Source: Sinorhizobium mexicanum
Lineage (GTDB): Bacteria; Pseudomonadota; Alphaproteobacteria; Rhizobiales; Rhizobiaceae
DNA length: 64,000 nt
Assembly (NCBI RefSeq): GCF_013488225.1
Contig: NZ_CP041241.1
Coordinates: 1,736,001-1,800,000, forward strand
Direction: 5' to 3'
A model generated the notes under the pieces. It was not told the origin of the DNA, did not search any database, and saw nothing but the letters and a program-made list of their open reading frames with translations. The position numbers were made by a program, and so were the translations under genes. Below, piece after piece: positions 1 to 7,622 of this stretch; positions within the stretch are counted from its first letter, which is position 1; each line of letters opens with the position of its first letter.

Positions 1-187
1 CCTCGTCGGCGGTGATGCCGAGCACGCCGAGCTCTCCCATCTCCCGCCAGAGGGGCGCGGGAAAGGCATTGCTCCGGTCCGTCTCTTCCGCAAGCGGCGC
101 GATCCGCTCGCTCGCAAACCGGCGAAGGCTGTCGCGCAACGCGTCGATGTCATCGCCAAGGGCGAAACTCAGTCCACCATGATACAT
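1..187 (-). CDS. Acyl-CoA dehydrogenase (isovaleryl-CoA dehydrogenase-like), N-terminal part
   Basis: Only the first 62 codons are inside the window; the gene runs off the left edge. The translation begins MYHGGLSFALGDDID and continues through a segment with IAPLAEE, FPAPLWREMGELG and LGITADE. This is the N-terminal helical domain of FAD-dependent acyl-CoA dehydrogenases and fits isovaleryl-CoA dehydrogenase best (leucine degradation, oxidation of isovaleryl-CoA to 3-methylcrotonyl-CoA). The ATG at 185-187 is preceded by a clear GGAGGAG ribosome site. The FAD-binding and catalytic Glu region is not visible, so the substrate assignment is inference from the N-terminus alone. Confidence 0.75.
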   Translation of the reverse strand, partial: MYHGGLSFALGDDIDALRDSLRRFASERIAPLAEETDRSNAFPAPLWREMGELGVLGITADE

Positions 188-277
188 GTCTTTTTCTCCT
201 CCGCATGTCCCCGGCAGCGATCTCCTCATCGCCGGCAGAAACAGGCCTCGCGGGCATCCTCCTCGATGCACGGTCGC

Positions 278-330
278 TGACAGCGCCGCGCGTCTATCCT
301 GACGCGCAAAGGTCGCATTAGTTCACCGCA
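278..330. repeat. Partial copy of a dispersed palindromic repeat in the 188-518 gap
   Basis: The stretch CAGCGCCGCGCGTCTAT followed by GACGCGCAAAGG matches the left half of the longer composite repeats at 46418-46522 and 56242-56346. Its GCGCGTC/GACGCGC arms can pair. The right half of the repeat (the ATGT...ACATGCAG part) is missing. Apart from this element, the 330-bp gap 188-518 holds the ribosome site of the leftward acyl-CoA dehydrogenase gene and no coding region I can support. Confidence 0.6.
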
Positions 331-518
331 TCGTAACGCCGCACGGCCCTTGTCGCGAACGATAACATCGCGCTTGGCTAATTTCCTTCCAAAGAGCCGG
401 GCGGCGCAGCACGATTTGGAAAGGGGAAGGCTCACATGCGGCAGATCGATGCTTCGCGCTTGGCGTGCCCTCGTTCAATCGGCAACCGCGATTCGAGACG
501 GTCGATGAGCGCGTGCGG

Positions 519-1061
519 CTACATCTTGCCGAGAGCGGCAAGCGCTTCATCGACGATTGCAGCCAGCGGTTGGTCGATATCGATCGCTACGGTGTTCGCC
601 TCGCCGGTCGGATCTTCCAACGTCGCGAGCTGGGTCTCTAACAACGACGGCGGCATGAAGTGGCCGGTGCGATGCTGCATCCGCTCCGCCAACACCGCCT
701 CGGTTCCATGGAGATAGACGAAAGCCAGTTCCTCCGGCGCGCTTTCACGCAGCTTCTGCCGATAGCTGAGTTTGAGCGCCGAGCAGGCAACGACGGCCGG
801 GCCGGAGCTTTCCGCGAGCTTCCGGCCGATCGCCGCCAGCCATGGCCAGCGGTCATCGTCCGTTAGTGGAACGCCGTCGGACATCTTCTTGATGTTCTCG
901 GGCGGATGCAGCGCGTCCCCCTCGATGAAGGGATAGCCATAGGCTTTTGCGATGCGCTCGCCCACAGACGATTTTCCGCTTCCCGACACGCCCATCACGA
1001 CGAGCGAGCCTGGAAATCGGTGCGCCGGCGCCGCGGGTCGGTGTTTCTTGTCGGTCATCAT
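519..1061 (-). CDS. gntK: Gluconokinase
   Basis: This protein would phosphorylate D-gluconate to 6-phosphogluconate with ATP in the cytoplasm, feeding the Entner-Doudoroff or pentose phosphate routes. The Walker A motif GVSGSGKS lies near residues 24-31. It is followed by the family signatures EGDALHPPENIKKMSDGVPL and DDDRWPWL, then ACSALKLSYR and a LEDP motif near the end. From the chosen start it has 180 aa, typical of the small GntK family. The frame stays open upstream, but that part has no family similarity. Two adjacent ATG codons (1059-1061 and 1056-1058) are both possible and the ribosome site (CAGG) is weak. The gene diverges from the Lrp gene. A different P-loop sugar kinase is unlikely given the HPPENIxKM signature. 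Confidence 0.9.
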   Translation of the reverse strand: MMTDKKHRPAAPAHRFPGSLVVMGVSGSGKSSVGERIAKAYGYPFIEGDALHPPENIKKMSDGVPLTDDDRWPWLAAIGRKLAESSGPAVVACSALKLSYRQKLRESAPEELAFVYLHGTEAVLAERMQHRTGHFMPPSLLETQLATLEDPTGEANTVAIDIDQPLAAIVDEALAALGKM

Positions 1062-1245
1062 CCTGAACCTGGCATCCTTGTCTGCGGGCAAGCGATTACG
1101 CTTCCGCTCATAGCTTCCGCGCTGTTGGTGGGCAAGCGCCATGGCCGGCCGCTGAAGCATCCGCTGACCGCTGGCTTTCTATTCGAAAGGGACGATGACA
1201 GAAAAAGCCGTTGAATTTTTATAAATCTCCACGTATTTTTCTGAA

Positions 1246-1698
1246 ATGGACGCTACAGACAGAAAAATCATTGGAATTCTTGCAGAGGATGCCCGAACGT
1301 CGTTGACCGACATCGGTGCGGCGGTCGACCTCTCGCCCTCCGCCGTCAACGAGCGCATCCGCCGGCTCGTTGCCGGTGGCACGATCCGCCGTTTTACGCT
1401 CGACGTGGATCATCGCGCCCTTGGCCTCGACGTTCTCGCCTTTGTCTGGATCGCCCTTTCGGCCGATGCCGATGAAACCGAATTCCGCGCGTTCATGGCG
1501 GCACACCCGGTTGTCGCCGAATGCCATCACGTCACTGGCGCATGGTCCTATTGCGTCAAGGTCCGCATGCCGACGCTCAGCGATATCGAGCCGTTTCTCT
1601 CCGAGCTGAAAGCACGGCGATACCTCGCCCGCAGCGAGACCGTCATCGCGCTTTCGACCGTTGCCGATAACCTCTTCACTGGACCGGAGGTCCGATAG
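1246..1698 (+). CDS. Lrp/AsnC family transcriptional regulator
   Basis: This 150-aa protein has the Lrp/AsnC layout: an N-terminal winged helix-turn-helix (residues 1-60, beginning DATDRKIIGILAEDAR and including LSPSAVNERIRRL) and a C-terminal ligand-binding RAM domain (about 65-145, with the VTGAWSYCVKV strand). The next gene, a LysE/RhtB-type exporter, starts only 2 bp after the stop. The pair is the classical arrangement of an amino-acid-sensing Lrp protein controlling an amino acid exporter, so the likely effector is an amino acid exported by its neighbour. That role is inference; which amino acid cannot be read from the sequence. The ATG is the first Met of the conserved domain. Confidence 0.9.
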   Translation: MDATDRKIIGILAEDARTSLTDIGAAVDLSPSAVNERIRRLVAGGTIRRFTLDVDHRALGLDVLAFVWIALSADADETEFRAFMAAHPVVAECHHVTGAWSYCVKVRMPTLSDIEPFLSELKARRYLARSETVIALSTVADNLFTGPEVR

Positions 1699-1700
1699 AC

Positions 1701-2324
1701 ATGTCCGTACTGCTTTTCGGAAAAGGCCTCCTGCTCGGCCTCGCCATTGCCGCCCCGGTCGGGCCGATCGGCGCGCTTTGCATCAGCCGTACGCTGACGC
1801 GCGGCTTTTGGGCCGGCGTCGCGGGCGGCCTTGGAACCGCGCTCGCCGACGCGGCCTACGCGATGCTCGCGGCGGTCGGCTTTGCGGCATTCGCTGCTGC
1901 GCTTTCCGCAATCGCGACACCGCTCGGCCTGGTGGGAGGCCTGTTCATGATATGGCTCGGCTGGCGCGGACTGGCGCCGAAACCGGTTGCTACGGCCGCC
2001 GAGATCGACGCGCGCGATCTCATTCATACGACGACCGCGACCTTCTTCCTGACGATCGCCAACCCCACGACGATCCTGTCCTTCGCCGCCATCTTCGCCG
2101 GGCTCGGGCTTTCGACGGTGGGCCAAGGGATAAAGGGCGCGATTGTCGTCTCGGGCGTCTTTCTCGGTTCGCTCGCCTGGTGGTTCTTCTTGAGCGGCGG
2201 CGTCGCGCTCGCCAAGAGACGGCTCCCGGATAGTTTCGCCGCTTGGGTGTCGCGCATTTCCGGGCTTCTGCTGATCGCATTCGGCATAACCGCGCTCGCA
2301 TCGAGCGCGACACGGTTTGTCTGA
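1701..2324 (+). CDS. LysE/RhtB family amino acid exporter
   Basis: This 207-aa inner-membrane protein has about six hydrophobic segments. Its N-terminus carries the LysE-superfamily signature (FGKGLLLGLAIAAPVGPIGALC). A TANPTTILSF-like stretch near residues 118-127 matches the conserved 'NP' motif of the family. Length is usual for RhtB/LysE members (about 200-210 aa). It exports amino acids or related metabolites; the substrate cannot be determined. It starts 2 bp downstream of the Lrp-type gene and is almost certainly co-transcribed with it. Confidence 0.88.
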   Translation: MSVLLFGKGLLLGLAIAAPVGPIGALCISRTLTRGFWAGVAGGLGTALADAAYAMLAAVGFAAFAAALSAIATPLGLVGGLFMIWLGWRGLAPKPVATAAEIDARDLIHTTTATFFLTIANPTTILSFAAIFAGLGLSTVGQGIKGAIVVSGVFLGSLAWWFFLSGGVALAKRRLPDSFAAWVSRISGLLLIAFGITALASSATRFV

Positions 2325-2472
2325 CGCCTTGTGCGCGACACAATAGAAACCCAAACACAATCACAAAATGTGTTTCAGTCCATGGATTCTGGCGCGTCCT
2401 GATTGCATCACACCATTTATTCGAGCAAACTTATATGGATGAGATCGAACCGTTCCGAGGAGAATCACTGCG

Positions 2473-2934
2473 ATGAATAAGAAGGATCCAAACCCGATTG
2501 ATACCTTCGTCGGTTCTCGCGTCAGAATGCGCAGGCTGATGGTGGGGCTGAGCCAGGAGAAGCTGGCCGATGGCCTGGGCATCACGTTCCAGCAGGTACA
2601 GAAGTACGAAAAGGGCACAAACCGCATCGGCGCGAGCCGTCTGCAGGCGATTGCGGATATTTTGGGTGTCCACCCGAGCTTCTTTTTCCAACGCGAAGAT
2701 GACAAGGCGTCAGGACGAGACAGTGCCGGCGACATGCATGAATCGAACGAGATTTCTTCCTTCGTCGCGTCGAAGGAAGGCATTGCGCTCAACAGGGCGT
2801 TCCTGAAGATTGCCGATCCGGTGTTGCGGAAGAAGATCATCTCGCTCGTTGCCGCCATGGCGCAGGCACCGGATACGGAGTCGTCGACGAGCGTCACCTC
2901 TGGAGCGCGTCGCACAGAGCCTCTGCACGGCTAG
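2473..2934 (+). CDS. XRE-family transcriptional regulator (PhrR/PraR-like)
   Basis: This 153-aa cytoplasmic DNA-binding protein has a Cro/CI helix-turn-helix at residues 12-70 (RVRMRRLMVGLSQEKLADGL, ITFQQVQKYEKG, NRI). The FVGSRVRMRR and KYEKGTNRIGASRL wording is that of the rhizobial PhrR/PraR-type regulators. The C-terminal half is low-complexity and polar and resembles no domain I recognise. An AGGAGAATC ribosome site precedes the ATG. The gene lies 39 bp upstream of the SARP-like/TPR gene on the same strand. It could be the first gene of the YcaO/TfuA run or an unrelated regulator; the sequence does not decide. Confidence 0.82.
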   Translation: MNKKDPNPIDTFVGSRVRMRRLMVGLSQEKLADGLGITFQQVQKYEKGTNRIGASRLQAIADILGVHPSFFFQREDDKASGRDSAGDMHESNEISSFVASKEGIALNRAFLKIADPVLRKKIISLVAAMAQAPDTESSTSVTSGARRTEPLHG

Positions 2935-2973
2935 ACTAGATACTAAATAGCCTTACCGTCAGCGAGGGGCCGC

Positions 2974-4842
2974 ATGACCTACAGGTTGCAGACTCTGGGA
3001 CGATTGCGCCTGCTTAACGAAGCGGGCCGCGAAGTCGCCTTCCCCGAGAAGGGTCTGCTCATACTGTGTCTTGCGATTGCCAACGGCCATCGCGAGCAAT
3101 CCCGGGCGGAAACTGCGAGGCTGCTCTGGGACGGAGTCGAGCCCAGTCAGGCCTATGTCAACCTGCGCAAGACAATTTCCCGCATCACCGCGCAGCAGAC
3201 GGAACTCGGGCGAACCTTTCTGACCTTTTCGCAGTCGTCGATCCTAGTCAATGCCGGCAGCTTGACGAGCGATCTGGATGCCGTGAACGATGAAGGCGGC
3301 GACACTTTGGCTCGCTTCTGCCGCATTGCCACTGTGCTGCGCGACGATTTCCTGAAGGATGCAAGATCGCACGGCAGGGCGCTCGATGCCTGGATCAACC
3401 GCCAGCGCGAGAGGCATATGTCGCTGCTCAGGGAAAGCCTGCTTGCCGCGGCGCCCGCCGCCGCGGGCAAACATCGCGAACTTCTCAAGTCGGCGGCAAT
3501 GCGACTGCTCGAACGCAGCCCGTCGGACGAGGAAGTCCGGGCGATCTTGAAGAGCGCGCTGGAATCGGAAGGGCGGCACCATGACGCGCAGGTCATCTTC
3601 GACAGCGTTAGCCTGTCAGTGCCTATCGCCAGCAACCAGCCCTCCGCGCCCGTCGAGGTCCTCGTCAGGGACGACCAACACCAGAGAAAGCCGCCGCGCC
3701 TCGTGCTGCTACCGCCAAACGCCGAGCGCGCAGATAGCGCCGCGGCGATCTTTGCAAGCTCGCTCATCGAGGACGTGACAATCGGCCTTTGCGCCCTTCG
3801 GTCGGTCAGTGTCATCGCGCCCTATACCGCGGCGCAGATCGGCCTTCAGGCCGACAAGGCCAACACCTACGAGCGGCACACCATCAGCTATATCCTCGAC
3901 ACGCGATTGACCGATGAGGGTGACCGCCAGAGCCTCTTTGCGCAACTGATCTTTTTTGCGAACGACGAAGTCATCTGGGCCGACCGGTTCAATCTCGTCG
4001 GCGATGGGCTGATGCGGTCGCGCAGAGGTATCGCGCACCAGATCGCCTCGGCGATCGCAAGCCAGGTCGAGCAGAACGAAGCCGCCCGGCACGCCTACGA
4101 GCGCAACGGCGAGTCCTATCGCAGCTATCTTCTCGGCCAGCGCTATCTCAAGCACCTCAACCTCCCCGAGATCCGCCGGGCGCGCAAGAGCTTCCGCGAA
4201 GCACTTGGCGGCCAGAGGGACTTCGCTCCAGCCATGAGCGGGCTCGCTCGGAGCTATTTCGTCGAATGGCTGCTGACGGCGCGCAACGATCGCGAGTTGT
4301 TGATGCTCGCCGAGAGCCATGCGCGCGAGGCCGTGGCCGCGGACGAAACGCTTGCTTCCGGGTACAGGGAGCTCGGCGTCGTCAAGCTCTACCTCCGCGA
4401 ATTCGACGAAAGCGTAGAGTTCCACGACCGGGCGGAAGAGCTCAGCCCGCACTATGCCAATGTCATCGCCAGCTACGCCGATACCCTCGTGCAGGCCTCA
4501 AGGCCCGGAGAGGGCCTGCAGAAAATCGAGGCGGCGATCGACCTCAACCCGATCGCTCCGGACGAATATTTCTGGACCGCCGCCGGTGCCAGTTACTCTC
4601 TTCGCCGCTACGAACAGGCTCTCGCCTACATCGACCGGATGCGGGATCGCACACCAGCCGACCGGCTGTCGGCCGCGAGTTGGGGCATGCTGGGCGACCG
4701 CAGAAAGGCACGCCAGTTCGTGCGCAAGACATTCGATGTCCATCCGGATTTCGATCTCGGCAGGTGGATGGCGATCGTGCCCTTCCGCGAGGAATGGCAG
4801 AAGGAACATTATCGCGAGGGTTTGAAGAAGGCGGGTTTTTGA
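2974..4842 (+). CDS. SARP-like/TolB-like/TPR transcriptional regulator
   Basis: This 622-aa protein appears to have three parts. The N-terminus (about 1-95) resembles the winged-helix domain of SARP/BTAD activators: LGRLRLLNEAGREV, EKGLLILCLAIANG, ETARLLWDG and AYVNLRKTISRI are the usual landmarks. It is followed by a helical BTAD-like region (about 100-205). The middle (about 235-370) resembles the TolB-like domain of rhizobial adenylate-cyclase/regulator proteins (RLVLLPPN, ASSLIEDVTIGL). The C-terminus (about 380-610) is made of tetratricopeptide-like helices. No signal peptide or membrane segment is seen. It lies 36 bp upstream of the 72-aa gene and shares its strand with YcaO and TfuA, so I infer it activates that cassette. 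No ligand can be proposed. Confidence 0.8.
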   Translation: MTYRLQTLGRLRLLNEAGREVAFPEKGLLILCLAIANGHREQSRAETARLLWDGVEPSQAYVNLRKTISRITAQQTELGRTFLTFSQSSILVNAGSLTSDLDAVNDEGGDTLARFCRIATVLRDDFLKDARSHGRALDAWINRQRERHMSLLRESLLAAAPAAAGKHRELLKSAAMRLLERSPSDEEVRAILKSALESEGRHHDAQVIFDSVSLSVPIASNQPSAPVEVLVRDDQHQRKPPRLVLLPPNAERADSAAAIFASSLIEDVTIGLCALRSVSVIAPYTAAQIGLQADKANTYERHTISYILDTRLTDEGDRQSLFAQLIFFANDEVIWADRFNLVGDGLMRSRRGIAHQIASAIASQVEQNEAARHAYERNGESYRSYLLGQRYLKHLNLPEIRRARKSFREALGGQRDFAPAMSGLARSYFVEWLLTARNDRELLMLAESHAREAVAADETLASGYRELGVVKLYLREFDESVEFHDRAEELSPHYANVIASYADTLVQASRPGEGLQKIEAAIDLNPIAPDEYFWTAAGASYSLRRYEQALAYIDRMRDRTPADRLSAASWGMLGDRRKARQFVRKTFDVHPDFDLGRWMAIVPFREEWQKEHYREGLKKAGF

Positions 4843-4878
4843 GGCGCAATTCCGCGCGAGAGCAAGAGGGGGTAATAG

Positions 4879-5097
4879 ATGGCTGAAGTTGTTGTTTTCG
4901 GCGTTGCCGGAGAGGATCATTTGTGGCTCGCGGATCTCAAGGCGGGGACCGTCACCAGGATCGACCCGCCCAAGCAGGGCGCGCTGGCGGACGCCGACGC
5001 ATTGCGTAAGGCCGGGTCCACGGTCGTCAAAACCGTCAATCTGGCAGCAGCGGCAAGTTCTGCCGACGCCGTTTTCGGAGGTTTCATGGACGGCTAG
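4879..5097 (+). CDS. 72-aa peptide, candidate YcaO/TfuA substrate
   Basis: This small ORF has a strong ribosome site (GAGGGGG, 7 nt before the ATG) and sits 36 bp after the regulator gene and 9 bp before YcaO, so it is part of the same run. The protein starts MAEVVVFGVAGEDHLWLADL, has a charged middle with GTVTRIDPP, and ends AAAASSADAVFGGFMDG. I recognise no family. Features fitting a RiPP precursor are its size, its position and a Gly/Ser-rich tail after a hydrophilic leader-like part. Features against are the absence of a double-Gly or Nif11-type leader signature and of Cys. It could instead be a small accessory protein. The precursor role is inference only. Confidence 0.6.
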   Translation: MAEVVVFGVAGEDHLWLADLKAGTVTRIDPPKQGALADADALRKAGSTVVKTVNLAAAASSADAVFGGFMDG

Positions 5098-5106
5098 CCG
5101 CCGGCC

Positions 5107-6354
5107 ATGCGCGACGGGCAGCGGGCCAAAGGGCTGTCGCCAACGCGTCTCTTCAAAGCCATGTCCGAGTCAATCCGCTATTCCGATCGGATCTGCGCCG
5201 CCGAAACAACCTTCGGCCGGATCGAGCCGCTTTTGCCGGAGTTCGGCATCACGCGGCTCGCGCGGCTGACCGGGCTGGATTGCATCGGCATACCGGTCTG
5301 GAATGCCGTGTCCCCGAATTCGACGTCGCTGGTTATCAATCAGGGCAAGGGTATAACCGACATCGACGCAAAGGTCTCGGCCGCCATGGAGGCGCTCGAG
5401 CGCGCCGTCGCATGCGCGCCGCGCGTACCGACGAGGGTTGCGCGCCGCGGGGATCTGTTGGCCGAAGGCGATCAGGCCCTGTCTCTGCCGGGGCTGATCG
5501 CCAGCGCGCGAGCCGATCTTGGCGACGACGAGCCGATCCGGTGGGTTCTCGGGCGCAACCTTGACGGAGGTGCGCCGACATGGGTTCCGCTGGAGGCCGC
5601 CCTGCTCGACAGGACGGTCGAGAACTGCCGGTTCTGGCAATCGTCCGATGGCCTCGCCTCCGGCAACACCGAGACGGAAGCGACGCTGCATGGGCTCTTG
5701 GAACGGATCGAACGGGACGCGGAGGTGCTGTGGCGCCTCACGCCGTTGGCAACGAGGCTTCGACGCTGCGTCGCACCGCAGGCGCTCGGCGATCCGGTGC
5801 TCGATGCGATGGCCGTGAGGTTTGCCGCAGCCGAACTCGAACTGCGCCTTTTCGACATCACCAGCGATGTCGGCATACCGAGCTTCACCGCGGTCGTGGC
5901 CGGGAAAGACATCCTCACGGCGAAGGCGCCGCTTTTCCACCATGTCACGGTCGGACACGGGGCACATCCGAATGCGGTCAGAGCGGCCATCCGCGCGGTG
6001 ACCGAAGCGGCCCAATCGAGGCTCACCTATATCAGCGGCGCGCGCGACGATGTCTATCCGGAGACCTTCGTTCGTCCTTTGCCGCAGCTGACGCAAAAAC
6101 TGTTCGAGGCTGTGCCGCAAGCGCCGACGCGCGTCGATGCCACCCCGACGGGGGGACCAGACGCGCTGTTGTCTTTCGTCCTGCAGCGGCTGCGGGAGGC
6201 TGGCATCGGGACCGTCATTTCCGTGCCCTTGCTCGGCGATGGCCTGCCCTTTGCGGTTGTGAAAGTGTTCGCGCCGGACCTGGAAAACCCGGACGGCGAG
6301 CGCAAGCGCCGCTTCGGCACACGGGCGCTTTCCTGGGCATTGGAGGTGGCATGA
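5107..6354 (+). CDS. YcaO-domain ATP-dependent peptide cyclodehydratase/thioamidase
   Basis: YcaO proteins use ATP to activate a peptide backbone amide, giving azolines or, with TfuA, thioamides. The 415-aa protein shows the family core: LLPEFGITRLARLTGLD (about 43-58), SAAMEALER (91-99) with the ATP/Mg-binding Ser/Glu pattern, and ETEATLHGLLERIERDA (189-205) carrying the canonical Glu and Arg-Asp residues. A later EAAQSR helix completes the site. The C-terminus ends SWALEVA and lacks the PxPxP tail of azoline-forming YcaOs, which agrees with a TfuA-partnered enzyme. Its stop overlaps the TfuA start (ATGA). No strong ribosome site precedes the chosen ATG; the Met at 5161 is an alternative. 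Confidence 0.9.
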   Translation: MRDGQRAKGLSPTRLFKAMSESIRYSDRICAAETTFGRIEPLLPEFGITRLARLTGLDCIGIPVWNAVSPNSTSLVINQGKGITDIDAKVSAAMEALERAVACAPRVPTRVARRGDLLAEGDQALSLPGLIASARADLGDDEPIRWVLGRNLDGGAPTWVPLEAALLDRTVENCRFWQSSDGLASGNTETEATLHGLLERIERDAEVLWRLTPLATRLRRCVAPQALGDPVLDAMAVRFAAAELELRLFDITSDVGIPSFTAVVAGKDILTAKAPLFHHVTVGHGAHPNAVRAAIRAVTEAAQSRLTYISGARDDVYPETFVRPLPQLTQKLFEAVPQAPTRVDATPTGGPDALLSFVLQRLREAGIGTVISVPLLGDGLPFAVVKVFAPDLENPDGERKRRFGTRALSWALEVA

Positions 6355-7070
6355 AGATCGTCTTCGTCGGTCCGACCGTCCCCGATGCGCGCGAACTCGC
6401 CGGTGCGGCTTTCGCGGTCGATCCACCGGCGATGCAGGGCGATATCCTGCGCGCCGCACGCGCCGGCGCGACGGTCATCGGTCTTGTCGACGGAAATTTC
6501 GAACATGTGGCGCCGGTCTGGCACAAGGAGATCCTGTTCGCTCTTTCGCAAGGCGTACGGGTCTTTGGCGCGGCGAGCATGGGTGCCTTGCGCGCCGCTG
6601 AATGTGCGCCCTTCGGAATGGTAGGGATCGGAGAAATATATCGCCAGTATGCCGCAGGCGAGCTCACGGACGACTCGGATGTGGCCCTGCTTCACGCTCC
6701 CGCCGAGCTCGGCTATGCGCCCCTGACGGTCCCGCTGGTAAATGTGCGCGCAACGCTCGCGCGCCTCAGGCAAGGCGGCTCGGTTACGGCTGCGGATGCG
6801 GCGCAGATCGAGGCGGCAGCCGGGCAGATATTCTACAAGCGGCGCACATGGGCTGCGATCATTGCCGGTGCAGAACTTCGGGCGGCTTGCGATCGCGCCG
6901 CCTTGGCCGCTAGGCTGCAGCAGGAGATGGTCGACCAGAAGCGCGCCGACGCCCTCGCGCTTTTCGACGCGGTACGGACTCAGCCGGCCGAACGGCGCGG
7001 CGAGAGACCCGGCTGGGCTTTCAAATCGACAAGTATGTGGAAGGTTTTGCTTAATCAACCTGAGACGTAG
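6351..7070 (+). CDS. tfuA: TfuA-like protein, YcaO partner
   Basis: This 239-aa protein begins MKIVFVGPTVPDARELA and contains the TfuA core VWHKEILFALSQGVRVFGAA, SMGALRAAE, GMVGIGEIYRQY and ELTDDSDVALLHAP, as in the protein from rhizobial trifolitoxin loci. TfuA proteins accompany YcaO in thioamide-forming systems, where they are thought to help deliver sulfur; this is family knowledge. The start overlaps the YcaO stop by 4 nt (ATGA), implying translational coupling. No transporter or immunity gene of the trifolitoxin cluster is present nearby, so this is not a complete trifolitoxin locus. Confidence 0.92.
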   Translation: MKIVFVGPTVPDARELAGAAFAVDPPAMQGDILRAARAGATVIGLVDGNFEHVAPVWHKEILFALSQGVRVFGAASMGALRAAECAPFGMVGIGEIYRQYAAGELTDDSDVALLHAPAELGYAPLTVPLVNVRATLARLRQGGSVTAADAAQIEAAAGQIFYKRRTWAAIIAGAELRAACDRAALAARLQQEMVDQKRADALALFDAVRTQPAERRGERPGWAFKSTSMWKVLLNQPET

Positions 7071-7192
7071 GATCGGTTGCATTTCCCATTCAGCGTGTGT
7101 CACGCTCGTGTCACGCCCACGGCGCCGAAGTCACGCTATATTCGCTGGCGAAAGCGGGTCGCAGTGACCCCCGAGTGGCACTGGGGAAAATC

Positions 7193-7429
7193 ATGCAGCA
7201 ATCCATCAAGCTACCTATCGACGTGGAAGACAAGGAGAAGGAACTTCTGGCCCTTGCCCGCCTCGTCAGCTACGCGCGAGACTCCGCCAAGACATTGAAC
7301 GTCGAAGGCGTGCAATATTGCCTGGAATTGGCCTTGGCCTCCCTGCTCCAGGAAGTCGAATACATCAGCGACAAGAACGTTCTTCCGACGGTCGATCTGA
7401 TGGCTCTGGGCAGCTTGGGCCGCTGCTAA
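7193..7429 (+). CDS. 78-aa conserved-looking small protein of unknown function
   Basis: The ATG at 7193 has a good ribosome site (TGGGGAAAATC). The 78-aa product is mostly amphipathic helix: an acidic start (KLPIDVEDKEKELLALARLV), a middle with EGVQYCLELALASLLQEVEY and a tail ending DLMALGSLGRC. I recognise no family. It follows TfuA by 122 bp on the same strand, so it could be the last gene of that run or have its own promoter. The final Cys and Gly-containing tail make it a second, weaker candidate for a modified peptide. The frame is open upstream but that part has no ribosome site and looks non-coding. Confidence 0.55.
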   Translation: MQQSIKLPIDVEDKEKELLALARLVSYARDSAKTLNVEGVQYCLELALASLLQEVEYISDKNVLPTVDLMALGSLGRC

Positions 7430-7499
7430 CCAACGCATGCTTGCCCGAGAGCAGGCAGCACTCAACGGCGGCATAGGGCGAAGCTACGCAGGTTCAGAG

Positions 7500-7595
7500 A
7501 GTTAGATCGTTCACTGTTTCAATGAAACAATGAAATGATCTTTAGAGGGGCGAGGAGCTGGAGCGGCTTCCACTGGGATCCGCTCCAGCTCCTCG
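7500..7595. repeat. Two adjacent palindromic elements
   Basis: The first element (about 7500-7545, GTTAGATCGTTCACTG then AATGAAATGATC) is a decayed copy of the perfect hairpin at 53943-53989. Immediately after it, CGAGGAGCTGGAGCGG (7551-7566) pairs with its exact complement at 7580-7595, a 16-bp stem with a 13-nt loop. The pair lies beyond the stop of the leftward HtrA gene and could end its transcript, although no T-run follows on that strand. Confidence 0.6.
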
Positions 7596-7622
7596 GACTC
7601 GTTGGCAATCGGCGCGGGCCGC

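Noticed and set aside
5107..7429. Trifolitoxin gene cluster
   Set aside because: TfuA and YcaO are present, but the tfx precursor and the remaining modification and export genes are absent.
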